Shown piece by piece: positions 1-11,813 of a DNA stretch of 64,000 nucleotides. The stretch's first letter is position 1; every line of letters begins with the position of its first letter. Under the pieces are notes generated by a model. That model had not been told where the DNA came from. It searched no databases and saw only the letters and a program-made list of their open reading frames with translations. The stretch is from NCBI GenBank assembly GCA_963854835.1, contig OY978526.1, positions 72,760,418 to 72,824,417 of the forward strand. Direction: 5' to 3'. Source of the stretch: Megamerina dolium (lineage: Eukaryota > Arthropoda > Insecta > Diptera > Megamerinidae). Position numbers and translations under genes: made by a program.

Positions 1-2079
1 GCATTTTCCACTCGACTATCGGATCTGCTTATGCAGAACACTCCCCCACTTGATGATACATGCGCACGGTGGACACATATATCCCACTCCATGACTACTG
101 CTGCCGAGGAGGTAATCGGTTACTACCGGCCTCTGAGGAATGAGTGGTATGATCAGGAGTGTCGCGACGCTACCGCAGAGAAAGACGCCGCCTACATAAA
201 AACCTTGCATGCAGGCGTAACGCGAGCTGTTAAGGAGCGGTATAGAGAGAAAAGGAGTGCAGAGAGACGCCTTTTCAGGCGCAAGAAGAGGGAGTTGGAA
301 AGACGCGAGTGTGAGGAGATAGAGATGTGCACCGACAAGAATGAGACTCGAAAATTCTTTGAAAAGATTAAGCGCCTGAGTGGAGGTTTAAATCCCGGAG
401 CCTCTTCTTGTCGTGATGGAAATGGGAATCTGGTTACGGATGTCCAGAGTGTACTGAGCCTATGGAGGGAACACTTCTCCACGTTACTGAATGGCGATGC
501 TACGAACAATTCCGCCAGTGGAGGAGAATGCCCGATAACCCCAATTACAGATGATGGTGTTGATGTTCCACCACCCGACTATGACGAGGTTGAAACGGCC
601 ATTTTAAGGCTGAAGAACAACAAAGCTGCAGGTGCTGATGGCCTGCCTGCCGAGTTGTTTAAGACCGGAGGCGATGAGCTGCTCACCCGCATGCATCAGC
701 TCATAAGCAGAATATGGTCGGATGAAAGCATGCCTGATGATTGGAGGCTCAGTGTTCTCTGTCCTGTACATAAAAAAGGAGACCCCACAATTTGCGCCAA
801 CTACCGTGGAATAAGTCTCCTGAGCATCGCGTACAAGGTTCTATCGAGCGTACTGTGTGAAAGATTGAAGCCTATGCTCAGCAACCTGATTGGACCTTAT
901 CAGTGTGGCTTCAGACCTGGTAAATCCACCATCGACCAGATTTTCACACTGCGCCAAATCCTGGAGAAGACCCAAGAAAAACAGATCGACACACACCACC
1001 TATTTGTTGATTATAAAGCCGCTTTCGACAGTCCGGTAAGGGATTACCTCTACGCAACAATGTCTGAGTTCGGTATTCCTGCAAAGCTCATTCGACTTTG
1101 TAGAATGACACTGCATAACTCCCGTTGTGCAGTGAAAATTGGGAAGGACCTCTCCGCACCGTTTAATACCGAACGGGGTTTCAGACAAGGTGATTCGTTA
1201 TCGTGCGACTTCTTCAATCTTATTATGGAGAAAATAATACGAGCTGCTGATCTACGACATAATGGCACTATCTTCAACAAAAGTGTCATGCTGTTAGCGT
1301 ATGCCGACGATATTGACATAATCGGCATGAACACGCGAGCAGTCAGTGCAGCATTCTCAGAGTTGGAAAGAGAGTCGCGTCGGATGGGTCTCACGGTGAA
1401 CGAGGGCAAGACGAAGTATCTAGTGTCAACAAACAAAGAGTCCCGGCGTCTTGGACAGCACGTCACTGTTGACAACTACGCTTTTGAAGTAGTAAGGGAC
1501 TTTGTCTATCTTGGAACCAGCATTAACAGCAGTAATGACGTCAGCTTGGAGATCATGCGTAGGATAACTCTTGCTAACAGGTGTTACTTTGGGCTGAGTA
1601 AGCAATTGAGAAGTCGAGCCCTCTCTCGAAGAACGAAAACTACACTCTACAAGTCTCTCATCATGCCTGTCCTAACATATGGCGCTGAAGCCTGGACAAT
1701 TTCCACCTCGGATGAGCGAATACTTGGAGTTTTCGAGAGAAAAGTCCTACGCAAGATCTTTGGACCTATTTGCGTTGGTGGCGAGTACCGAATAAGGTAC
1801 AACGATGAGCTGTACGAGCTGTATGCCGATATTGACATAGTAAAGCGCATCAAAATCCAGCGGCTGCGCTGGCTAGGTCATGTCGAGCGAATGGAAGAAC
1901 ACGCTCCAGCTAAGAAGGTGTTATATTCGGAACCCGCTGGAGGACGACGCAAAAGAGGAAGACCAAACCTCCGGTGGAAAGACCAAGTACTGGAGAGCCT
2001 GACGGCGCTTGGAATTTCTAACTGGCGCCAGCTAGCGAAGAACAGAGATGGCTGGCGAAGCATGTTATTTTCGGCCTAA
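1..2079 (+). mobile_element. RTE-like non-LTR retrotransposon, reverse transcriptase ORF (5' end outside window)
   Basis: The frame is open from the left edge (first Met at 31) to TAA at 2077-2079, 682 residues from that Met with no internal stop. It has the reverse transcriptase series KAAGADGLPAELFK, ANYRGISLL, GFRPGKST, FVDYKAAFD (Asp near residue 327), RGFRQGDSLSCDFFN and YADD at residues 424-427. A C-terminal region follows with RLRWLGHVERM, GRPNLRW and NWRQLA..RDGWR. This pattern is typical of RTE-type elements. The apurinic-type endonuclease expected upstream is beyond the window. Met31 is probably not the true start. The intact frame suggests recent activity. The clade (RTE, BovB-like) is judged from motifs only. 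Confidence 0.88.
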
Positions 2080-2121
2080 ATCGATATTCGGTTGTTATGG
2101 CCACATAAGTAAGTAAGTAAG
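2080..2121 (+). repeat. short 3' UTR and (TAAG)n tail of the RTE element
   Basis: About 40 bases after the stop end in ATAAGTAAGTAAGTAAG. A very short 3' UTR closed by a simple repeat is characteristic of RTE elements, so the 3' terminus is at about 2121. Confidence 0.7.
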
Positions 2122-3160
2122 TTCCGATAATTTGTCCAATCAACCAATCGGCATAGATATAGTATATTTCTACCCAAATTACATGTGCCAGAAAGGCCTG
2201 CAAGAGCTCGACCAAAGTTGCTCGAAAATTACTAATGCCAAATGCATATTTTTTTTTTTAAATGGCGCTATACTTCACACAAATATATAAAAAATATTGT
2301 GGAATTTTTTTATATAATCACATATTTCTCTATGATTAATTAACCAAAAATAGCAAAGAAAGTTTCTAAATATATTGTATAAACGGCCAATTTTAATCCA
2401 TATAAATACATTTATTTTACTAAATAAAATATTTAAAAATTATACATATATGTTTCTAAACATATTTCCAGCCATGTATACATACAAATGTATATACACA
2501 CACCTATCAAATATGGCAACTAATGATTCATTTATTTCAATTTTACTCTTATTGTTGTTACCTCTTTGACAAACGACAGCTACTGGTTGTCAAATGAATC
2601 TAGATAATGTACAAGCATACAAAGAAACAAAAAAAAAATTTAAACCAAATTAATGGTTATTTATTGGAAAACTTAAATTGTATAGAAGAAAGAAAACAAA
2701 AAATTTACATTTCATTTCATAATTTTTCCTACTTCTGAGTATTTATAGTTTTTTTGTTTTTTGTTTTTTGTTTTTATTAATTTTATATGGACTCAGTAAT
2801 CGCCAATCATATGACAAATATGATTATTTGCTTTCTTTTTCTTTTTGCTCTTTCTTTGTTTTTTGTTTTCTTTGTTATTCGCTACATTGGAATGACCATA
2901 ATGGCGATATGTATCGTTTATTATCAACAAAAACACCAACATAAAGTATCAATCATCGAAAAGAGAAGCAGAAACAAATATGGCATACTTACATTTTTGT
3001 CATACTTAAGCTAGGTATGTGCATTGGGGAGTGTCAAAATTTAAATTAATAAATTTCTCGATAAAAAAATATATCTAGCCTATATGTGTCTAAATCGTTA
3101 CTTATTTCCAAAAATATATGAAAAAGAAACAATTGAAAAAGACGCACACTTCATTGTATG
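2122..3160. other. AT-rich intergenic DNA
   Basis: Low-complexity A/T runs and short frames with poly-Phe/Leu composition. No coding or RNA signal seen. Confidence 0.6.
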
Positions 3161-3164
3161 TGTT

Positions 3165-4115
3165 TCCAATGGTCATTGGACTGGACGTCACATGGAAGGA
3201 TAGGACTAGCACTCTGTCTCTACGCTGTCCAGCTTGTAGGGAAGCCGATGAGATGACAGACCACTTAATATGTATTTAACCTACCTTATCCCGAATTGAG
3301 GTTTGAGGTCTTTGGTATGGATGTGCTAAAGAGCACATCCGCTTTGTTTTAGCGCTTTGGGACCACAGGCTATGATTCAATTGTATCAGAAATTTTAAGT
3401 ATAAAGATTCAAAACAAATTAAAATTTACCTCATTACTTGTGTTCAGCAATACTAGAATCCTAAAATTTCACAAGAAGGATCGCTACCTTGACAATGTAG
3501 ACAAAATTTGATGTTGAATTAAAAAAAGAATTGTTTTTAAGGCAATATGCAGCAGATACCAACACTTAGCCTTGGTGTTAATATTTTTAAAAAATATTAA
3601 TGTGTACTTATGCTGTGGAGTCCCCAAAGTGCGAGCTTCAAAACCAATGATACTTATGTGAAAAATATATAACGATTTTATTTAGAATAAAAACCGTCAT
3701 ATTTTAAGTGTTTTTCATCTAATTCAATGATTGATAAGCTGTCTCAAAGCTTGACATATTTCGTGTAGGGTACTTTGTGTTTTAGCATTTCAAAAGTTTC
3801 ATTATAAAGAATAAAACCTTAAAGAAAAACCAAAATAAACAAATTTAAAGTTTGGAAGAGTGAGAAAAGTTGTCTATGCAAATCTATGCAGAATTTTTAA
3901 TAAGAGTATATAAATTCATTCTGATGCAAAACAGAAGGAAACACCGGGGAGATTTCATCATACCCGAGGACGAACTTAGACTCTGTGAAGCAGGACCAAT
4001 ACTACAATTCATCGAGGGAATTGGGCTAAGAGATAAACTCTAGGTCCACGAAGGGGGCACAATAGATCTTATAGGTCACAGTGCAACATTCCCCAACGAT
4101 AATAATAATAATATA
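3165..4115 (+). mobile_element. decayed 3' end of a second non-LTR retrotransposon
   Basis: At 3205-3280 the plus strand reads STLSLRCPACREADEMTDHL, the Cys-x2-Cys...His zinc-knuckle seen near the end of Jockey/R1/I-type ORF2 proteins. After a frameshift it continues YPELRFEVFGMDVLKS. About 700 bases further on comes GATCTTATAGGTCACAGTG followed by a GATAATAATAATAAT tail, which could be the element's 3' end. Several stops break it. Only the knuckle is convincing, and joining the two parts is an inference. Confidence 0.45.
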
Positions 4116-4299
4116 AATTCGTATAAGATAATACTTGAAATGATAATGATGAAAAATCACTTAAAACGTTCCAGTCTTTATGATTACATCCTTGAAATTA
4201 TACCACAGACTTACAAATTAATAAAAAGTATGATGTCCGATGAATGGTTACCTCCAAAAATAACTTCAAATTTATAATTTTAGAGATTGGAAAGGAACC

Positions 4300-4620
4300 T
4301 CAGTGCGTTGACGAAAATTCGAGCTCAGATTTGGATTCAGCGTCTCGAAGTCCATACTACTATGGTCTGTCCCACTTTAATTTTGGTGGCTCTGTCCCAA
4401 CCAAAGAAAGGGGAAAAATATAATATTACGACCGACGGACAAGATTAGTCACATTCAATGTAAATTGGATCGCTGAATCATAGCCTTCAGTTTTCTTTCT
4501 AAACTCAAAAAAAAAAAAATCAAAAAATCAATGATGACAGAAGTCCGACCTTAGATTTGGATTCAGCGGCTCTAAGTCCATATAACGCGAATACTCAGGC
4601 ATCATACTTTTCATTTTGGG
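4300..4620. repeat. direct repeat pair, AGATTTGGATTCAGCG type
   Basis: The block AGATTTGGATTCAGCGtCTCGAAGTCCATA near 4326 recurs near 4555 with a few changes, about 230 bp apart. Its origin is unknown, probably a dispersed repeat. Confidence 0.55.
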
Positions 4621-4677
4621 GTTGTGTAATGATCCAGAAATTATTTGCGATAAATTACTTGAAATAATTTATTTTTT

Positions 4678-4813
4678 ACGGTCCTTAGTTATAGTCAAAG
4701 TGAAGATCATCTTAAAATTACGCATATTGTTAGATTTTTGAACTGCATATATGCCAAATAAGTTAATTTAACTTTAAGATGTTCATAACTTTGACTATAA
4801 CTACGGGCTTTAG
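4678..4813. repeat. imperfect inverted repeat (hairpin, arms about 43 bp)
   Basis: The left arm, with TTAGTTATAGTCAAAGTGAA and then CATCTTAAAATTA, is the reverse complement of the right arm, with TTTAAGATGTTCATAACTTTGACTATAACTA, with few mismatches. The spacer is about 45 bases. It may be a small MITE or fold-back remnant. No protein is encoded. Confidence 0.65.
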
Positions 4814-4859
4814 TTTTTTCCCCCGCTGTGACGAGCCGCATTATAATTTGACACACCCT

Positions 4860-5701
4860 AACTGAACTTTATGACGGTAAAGTGAAGAAGACACAAACAC
4901 TTAAGTGAGCAATAATGAGAACAGCTAAAAAAAAATTGTTCAAAAAAACTGTAGCATATATGTTCTTGTATATATATAAAAATATTTGAGAAAACAACAA
5001 CAACAACTACAAGTATACATATTGTAATAATTTTTACTATACATATTTACGAAGAACTTCAATTGCACAGACGATGAAGAATTTCGATATCAAAAAAAAA
5101 AAAGAATTAAAAAAAAAACCAGAAAACAAGACTCTACAATTCCAACATATTCTATTCATTTTTTCCGTATTTTTTATGATTAAAATCTTCACTTGAAGTG
5201 TCATCATATTTCAAGGGTATTTATCGCACCAAATTACCACCAAATTCGTATAAAATAATAATAATTTTATATTGTGTACCTATTTCATCACATTAATAAC
5301 TTCGTGTGTTTGACGTACTGGCGCATGTCAATCGCCATTTTATGTTACTTTTTTATTGCTTCGTTTCGTTACATCCTAGTGCTTGCATCTTCTCGCGCAT
5401 GTTGCCACATCATCGTGATTCAAGCACTGACACGAATCGTTTATGTATTTTACATTTTAGAACTTTTTATACAAATTTTGCATTTACGATGCATATATTT
5501 CTTTTAGTCGTCACTTTTCAATTGAACTATTTTGATTATGTTGAAATGCCATTTTCCATCATTCCATATTATTAGTAGTACAATGCGAGTAGAAAAGAAC
5601 TAGAATGGAAGAAAAAATGAATTTAATATCATACCTTTTCTACTGATACCTACTAAACGATACTGCCTATCGGCAAAATGATTTTTCCTATCATTAACAA
5701 T

Positions 5702-5732
<31 letters not shown>

Positions 5733-7420
5733 GGTTTGTTTACAACAAATTTAATACTACATACAATGCAACAACAACAACTAGAAAATAAGTAGGCAAC
5801 ATATTGAATATCTGAGAATAGATAGTGGCACTAGATAAGTTAACGTATCATTTTTAAGATTTCGATTAACATTCTCTATCCAACAATTGCGTTGTCACAT
5901 TCCTTTCCGAACAGCACCCACCAATTATCACACCACAAGAAGATTACAATTATTATTGTATGTACAAACAACAAATGTAGGTAATTCTTCCTTAACCTAC
6001 TCCAAGAAGTTCCTTGCTATCTATCGTATACTTGATACAAAGCATACATATGCAGAGGGCAGGCAAATCGTAATGTTTCTTTATCTTCCAATTGCACCAC
6101 GTGCATGTATGTAATATACATAGATAATTAATATAGTACATAATTTGCTTACCGATATCTTACATTCTTATAAAAGTCGACATGAGAGGGTATTCGACTA
6201 TTAACGTGATGACGTTATGGTACCGGCCCACTGACCCATCTACATACAATGCATACTGGTGGTATGTAGTACAACAACCAGATAAAATGTATCTAATCTT
6301 CGGCAATATTTTGTAAGATAACTAAAGATTTGCTATCAATTTTTCACTTTCAGTAGGATATCAGTTCCCAGTATCAGTGGCAACCATATCAGTAGGAATA
6401 TTTGAACTGATAATGATCCCCAGATAATAATATTTAATATAGTAATAAGTAATCATTTGAATTTTTTACACCTTTTTTCATTTGTGTACATGTAGTTTTT
6501 AAAGTCAGTTCGATCAGCCGATGGGAATTTGGATATCGAAATATTCAAATTATTCAAAATCTCAAATATGGCGTGAGTGTATACCGAAGCGCAGAGTTGT
6601 TAAAAAGTGCCAAAAAAAAATTGCATTTGTTTTCATGAGTTTCAATGAACATATCTGGCAATAAAAGTGTCAAAATTATTTTTGTCTAAATACTACTAAA
6701 TCTCCAGCATACGAATGGAGGATTTGTTTGTGAATAAATTTTGAGATTGTCAAGTCTTCTTAAGGTGGCATCTCTAGTGGATAATACTAACTAAGAACTT
6801 CTATAATAAAATTATAGCATAAGAGTGAAACAGATAGATTCAGATTTTCATTCAATGTATGGACAATTTTGAGAAAACTTACATATGACCTACATACAAT
6901 AATTCTATAAAAAAGATCAAATTCGGACAGGATTAGAAACCTTAATGGCCCGAAAACCAATTCGCGATTATTCCCAGTTATCAGCGCAAAATTTTTTGTC
7001 TACGTTGAGATTCTTTTTTGGTTAAATTACTACGCCAGCAAACAGTGAAGTGGAAGTGAAAATAATTTATAGGGAACTTTTCCGACGTCATTACTTTGAG
7101 AAAAATTAATTTTTTGTGCGTTCATTTGGTTGAAGTCATTAAGCAAAATAATTCCCTTGCCGAACTTTTCCTTCTGCGGTGAAGAAAGTTGTACTTTTTT
7201 TTTTAGAAATTAGATTGATCAGCATGTTACATTCTGCTGGGGATCTGCTGAGGAACCAGTGACGTTACACGATTAAGAAATCGCAGATACCCAAGAAAAT
7301 TATTAAGAGAAAAATGGTTCAATCTGTAACAGAAAGAAAATGCAATTAATATTTTTATATTTCTATTCCATTGGATGAGGACATAATAATGAAGGAATTC
7401 CTTTAATTTCCAGCAATTGT
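4860..7420. other. intergenic DNA, no supported gene
   Basis: AT-rich DNA with a (TTG)n run at 5702-5731 and short frames lacking known motifs. Nothing else recognised. Confidence 0.55.
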
Positions 7421-7424
7421 TAGC

Positions 7425-7590
7425 AAAAGAGCGCTGTGACAAAGCTCAGAAAAAGTGATGTCATATGGGTTCTGCTATCCGGAACTGACTAATATAACTA
7501 AGTCTCTTCCAATGCTGTCCAATTTTAACACACACAGCAGGACGGGATGAGAAGCTCCGTGGTACCGCATAGGGCCTTTCTTTCCGTGGG
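7425..7590 (+). mobile_element. tRNA-derived SINE, 5'-truncated copy
   Basis: Shares the body of the copy at 15938-16262: CTGTGACAAAGCTCAGAAAA, GTGATGTCA, a GGAACTG..TAATATAA block and TCCAATTTTAACACACACA. The tRNA-like head is missing. Confidence 0.7.
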
Positions 7591-7599
7591 CAGCCACAA

Positions 7600-8670
7600 T
7601 TACGTAACCGAGCCTGGCCATATTTTCAGGAAAATATTCCGCACAGGCTTCCGTTACATATGAAATTAGCTTCAGCAAAGGATGTCAGGCAATATTTTGT
7701 CTCAATAAATTAACACAAACGAATTCTTTTGTAGCGATGTTTGACTTTTCAGTCAACCCTTTTCAGTCATCCCTTTTCAAGATGAGGTCGTTGAAATTTA
7801 ATTATGTCCCTCTCAAGTTTCGAGTTAGAAAGTGTGTCACCAAGCTCAAATATAGTGGATTTGCAATAGGGGTTCTATATATATTTTTTCCTCATGAGTC
7901 TAATCTTTCTGGCAGAGTTTATCTTCATGTATTTGGACAATATTAAACAATAGAGAAGGGGTTAATGAGTGTCATTAGTTATAGGAGCGTTGTACCACGG
8001 TCACTGCCCCTATCTGTATTTTCAAATAGTAAGACTTGCATGATTTGCTGTGCACGCTTAGTGAGTCTATCTCCTGAATGAAAATAGAGTCTGCGAACAA
8101 ACTATCCTTTCAACATGGTTCCCAGCTCATGGAATCGGGCTATCACTTTTGTAAAGCAAACAATAGCCTACAACCCAAGCAATGTACAAGAGATCGTACT
8201 CTGCGAGGATTGTTTTTCCAAAACGTCTAGACACAAACGCCCGCCAATTGGACATTCACTGATGAAGTCAACAGCGGTTGCGTCATCCTTCAGACACAAA
8301 ATGTAGTCAGCCAACCTATGGCCTCCAATTCGGCGGACGTACTTGTTAACTGGCATAAATCCTTTGATGAGCCTTAAACTATTTTTCAAATCACAAAGGG
8401 ACCTGCATATATTAGCCGATTATAAACAATGGACAACATTTAAGGCTTTACATTTCGATATAGCTTCGACATAGAGCATAGAGCATTTAGAATGGCAAAT
8501 TGTCGATTGTTTGTCGGCATGTGGGAACCGTTTCAAAATAACACATTTGTTGTCGTAGTAGTTTTCTTTCAATTGTAGCAAGAGCCCCCAGTTTTTCGAG
8601 CTCAAATCAAATATTTGGTGTAAAATTTATTTTTGCCAATACAGTATCTGAATTCAAGATAATTTCAAGA
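7600..8670. other. intergenic DNA, no supported gene
   Basis: Somewhat less AT-rich than its surroundings, with short overlapping frames on both strands but no recognisable motif. It may hold old transposon sequence that I could not assign. Confidence 0.45.
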
Positions 8671-8673
8671 TTA

Positions 8674-8748
8674 AAGTTGTCACAGTGGGGATTGAACCCA
8701 CAACCTGCGGATCCGAAAGACTATCCGCTAACCAATGAACTACGGTTC
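8674..8748 (-). mobile_element. tRNA-like sequence (SINE head, different tail)
   Basis: On the minus strand it reads CCGTAGTTCATTGGTTAG (A-box like), an anticodon-arm-like CGGAT..ATCCG, and TGGGTTCAATCCC (B-box like). The ends do not pair into a 7-bp acceptor stem, so it is not a functional tRNA. The downstream sequence is unlike the main SINE body, so it may be another SINE family or a tRNA pseudogene. Confidence 0.6.
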
Positions 8749-8759
8749 TCATTAGTACG

Positions 8760-11300
8760 GGTTAAGGCTGTGTAACTTAAGGGAAGCTGAGCTGAGCGAA
8801 AACTGGTATAATCCAATTTCTGTTTACTGGAAGTGGTGACGACGGAATGCCAATGCTAAAAAAATGCAAATGAATTCATAAATATAGTGTTTGGGAGCTT
8901 AAGTCAAATTTTCGAATAATCGATCTTAAACATTTGAAAAAAATTGAGAAAAATAAAGCAAACAAATATAATATTAATTTAATTCAAAGTTGTGTCGCCG
9001 ACATCTTCAAATTTTTGCTAATTCAGCCATCCGATTAATATTTTGATAGTGATTAGTGAACTAGTAGAAAAAAAGCTTCCAAAATATTGCCTAAATGTAG
9101 TGGAGGCACGATAAGAAATTGAATATGATGTTGAAACATGAATGTAGCAACTACACAAAATCAAATATCCTGAAAATATCGTACAACTAAAATCGATCTG
9201 AATTAAAGAAAATGTTATTCAAAAGAAATCAGTGTATGGAGAATAAGAAAAATATGGTATATTATTAGGCAAATTAAATAAAATTGTCTTCGAAAAATCA
9301 TTCAGAAAGTCATACAAAAAACAAAATCTACAACATAACTAAGAATTATGCAAAATTACTACATCGCCCTCATCAAGCTGTCAACACAGTCGTTCCAGTG
9401 AATATTTACATAATTTTTGGGCAATTTTCTTGAGATAAAAATAAAACTATCAATTTTTGTTGTTGTTGTTTTATATTACTGACTTTATGAGGTACTTGAC
9501 GGAATGATAACCTTACCCATGACATGTCAAACATCAAGAAAATTAAGAAATAATAGGCAAGTAAAAAAGGAAAACAACACAAGATGTTTCTTATCTTAAA
9601 TGTGGTAAAAAAAAAAAAAACACACAGAACAACAATAGCAATGTTTAACTAAGTCAAAGTAAATACCTTAAATTCATGGTAGTTAGGTAAATATTATCAA
9701 GAATACCATAATTATGGTCATAAGTCGGTTTTATGCATATAATATTTCAAAGAAAATAATTCTAAGGAAACATTTTGTATACAAAATGAACAAGAAGAAG
9801 AAGAAATGTGCGAAGAAGATTTTTCAAGCAGCACAATGTACTCGTAATACAGCTTCGCGATTTAATTAAATACCCTTGTGCGTTAGAATGAATGCAGGGT
9901 AAATGTGAATTTCTTTGAACTCGACTCTATAATGCCGCCTTTTTTTTTTTTTGGTTTGTACATATAATGTTAATATGAACTTGTTCCTGTTGTAGTGTAC
10001 AATAAATGTATGTATACAGTTTTTTTTTTCTTGTACTCCTGCAATTCATGGATTTCTTGTTCTTGTTCTTCTTTTCATAAATATGGTAAATAACTTTATC
10101 AAACACATATTATCTTATTTATAAGTATTATCGTATTTTTAAAGGTTTCCTATCTATGAGAAATTTTAACACCAGAATGTACAATAATATTTTTTCATTA
10201 ACATTTCTGAATATTGCTCAGTCAGTCAGTCGGACTTTTCAGTTGAGAACACGTTGCAATTGCTAATTAAGTACGCGATCAAGCTGATCTTACACATAAA
10301 AAAAAAAAAACAAAGTGCAACAAAAACAAAAACAAAAACCGATAATTTTCTTCTAATCCTGATTGATTTAAAATTTCGAAATCAATTCAATTCAATTATA
10401 TATGTGAAAGAATTGAATAACAATTTGAAAATATTTTGTGATAAAATACAACTCTTTCTTTAATCTGTTGTTGTTGTTTATAACCTCATATAAAATATAA
10501 ATCTAAAGTTTATTTTACTTTAGTTCGAATTCCACCTTTATTTATTATTTATTATTTTTTTTGTCTTTCTACAATTTCACAATTATTTCGTTTCGCTTAA
10601 CAATTAAGAAATATATGAGTGAGTGTGAGTGGAAGTAAGCTTTAACCAAAAGAAGAAGAAGAAGAAAAAACAATCATAATTCTAATTCTGCAACGGCGAC
10701 AATAATGACAGCTACAACAACAACAAAATAAAAGTATTTATAGTTATAAAATAATAAACAACAAGCAAAACCAAAAGCAAAAAAAGCAAGAAATGGAATA
10801 CAAAATGTGCTTACTTAAGTAATGAAATGTTCTTAGTACACATTGCCTTGTGATACATACTATACTATTTAGTACAGTGGACGTTCAGTATGACGAACAT
10901 TATATTTCATAAATTTTCGATTTAATGAACTGTCAAATTATTCCCATTAGTGTGGTTCGATACTTCGAACGACAGTCAAAATTGCTATTCGGCACTTGGT
11001 GGATTAATAATGACATAGGCAAACGTTGAAGCGAACGTCTTTCATTGAACAATAGGTTCTTTTCATAAACTGTCATCCTCCGTGATCTTTTTCATAAACA
11101 AACTTTCAACATTTTATTCAGACCGACGTGAAACTTTACTTCTAGCAACCATTTGAAGCCGAAGGCATCTGACTTTATTTGACTTTTGATTAAACAATTT
11201 TTTTTAATACAAAATATTCTAGAAAGCAAAAGTGATTCGTGAAGAAATTGTCGCATCGAAAGGAATGATTGAAAAACACATTGTCAAGTTTAAATCTGAT
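8760..11300. other. AT-rich intergenic DNA
   Basis: No gene seen. Contains A/T runs and small microsatellites. The sequence near 10874 (CAGTGGACGTTCAGTATGACG) resembles the end of a pogo-type transposon, but no partner end was found. Confidence 0.5.
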
Positions 11301-11306
11301 CGTAAC

Positions 11307-11813
11307 GGCAGCCTAATTCCGGATTACCGGCGCACTTAATCCGAATAAAATAATAACCTGACAGACGGCAGTATTGCGGATTAACTAAACGGCTGATTGA
11401 TGTTTTATTAGGTCTGTCCACTTACATTACTATCACTATCAATTTCTGTCGTTTATCACTCTCGATATGAGAAAATCTACAAGAAGTATGTGAACTGAAA
11501 ACTATCAGAAACTTGTAAATTGACATTCACCGTTCGTAATTACAGCTGTATTTATTTGGTCGCCAACACTTTTCATGTTGAAAACTGTTAACAATTGTTG
11601 AAAGTATTTTGTTTTCGAACATACCTAATATTTTGTAAAATGGATGGAGAAAAATTCACAATAGATAATTTTCAGCAGTGTTGCCATAGCAAATTTCCCT
11701 AATCCTCTTTTATTTTGAGAATTAACTCATAAAGTTTATGCGGATTAGCTGCAGTTAATGCCCGAGTTAATTCGAATTAACTCGGTAATCCGGAATTTGG
11801 CTGCCGTCTGTCT
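11307..11813. mobile_element. fold-back/MITE element with nested inverted ends
   Basis: The left end, GGCAGCCTAATTCCGGATTA at 11307, matches the reverse complement of the right end at 11785-11807 (GGTAATCCGGAATTTGGCTG, then CC). A second left motif, GACAGACGGCAG at 11359, matches the reverse complement of CTGCCGTCTGTC at the right edge. The interior repeats TTAACTCGG and GCGGATTA motifs and has no long frame. It is about 0.5 kb and non-coding. Target duplication not clear. Confidence 0.72.

Noticed and set aside
8674..8748. Functional tRNA gene on the minus strand
   Set aside because: A and B box-like parts are present, but the ends do not pair into an acceptor stem and the anticodon loop is of wrong size; called a SINE head or pseudo-tRNA instead.
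10870..11110. Pogo/Tigger-type transposon end and nearby KVIREEIVASKGMIEKHIV frame
   Set aside because: The end-like CAGTGGACGTTCAGTATGACG has no inverted partner that I could find, and the short frame lacks a recognisable transposase motif.
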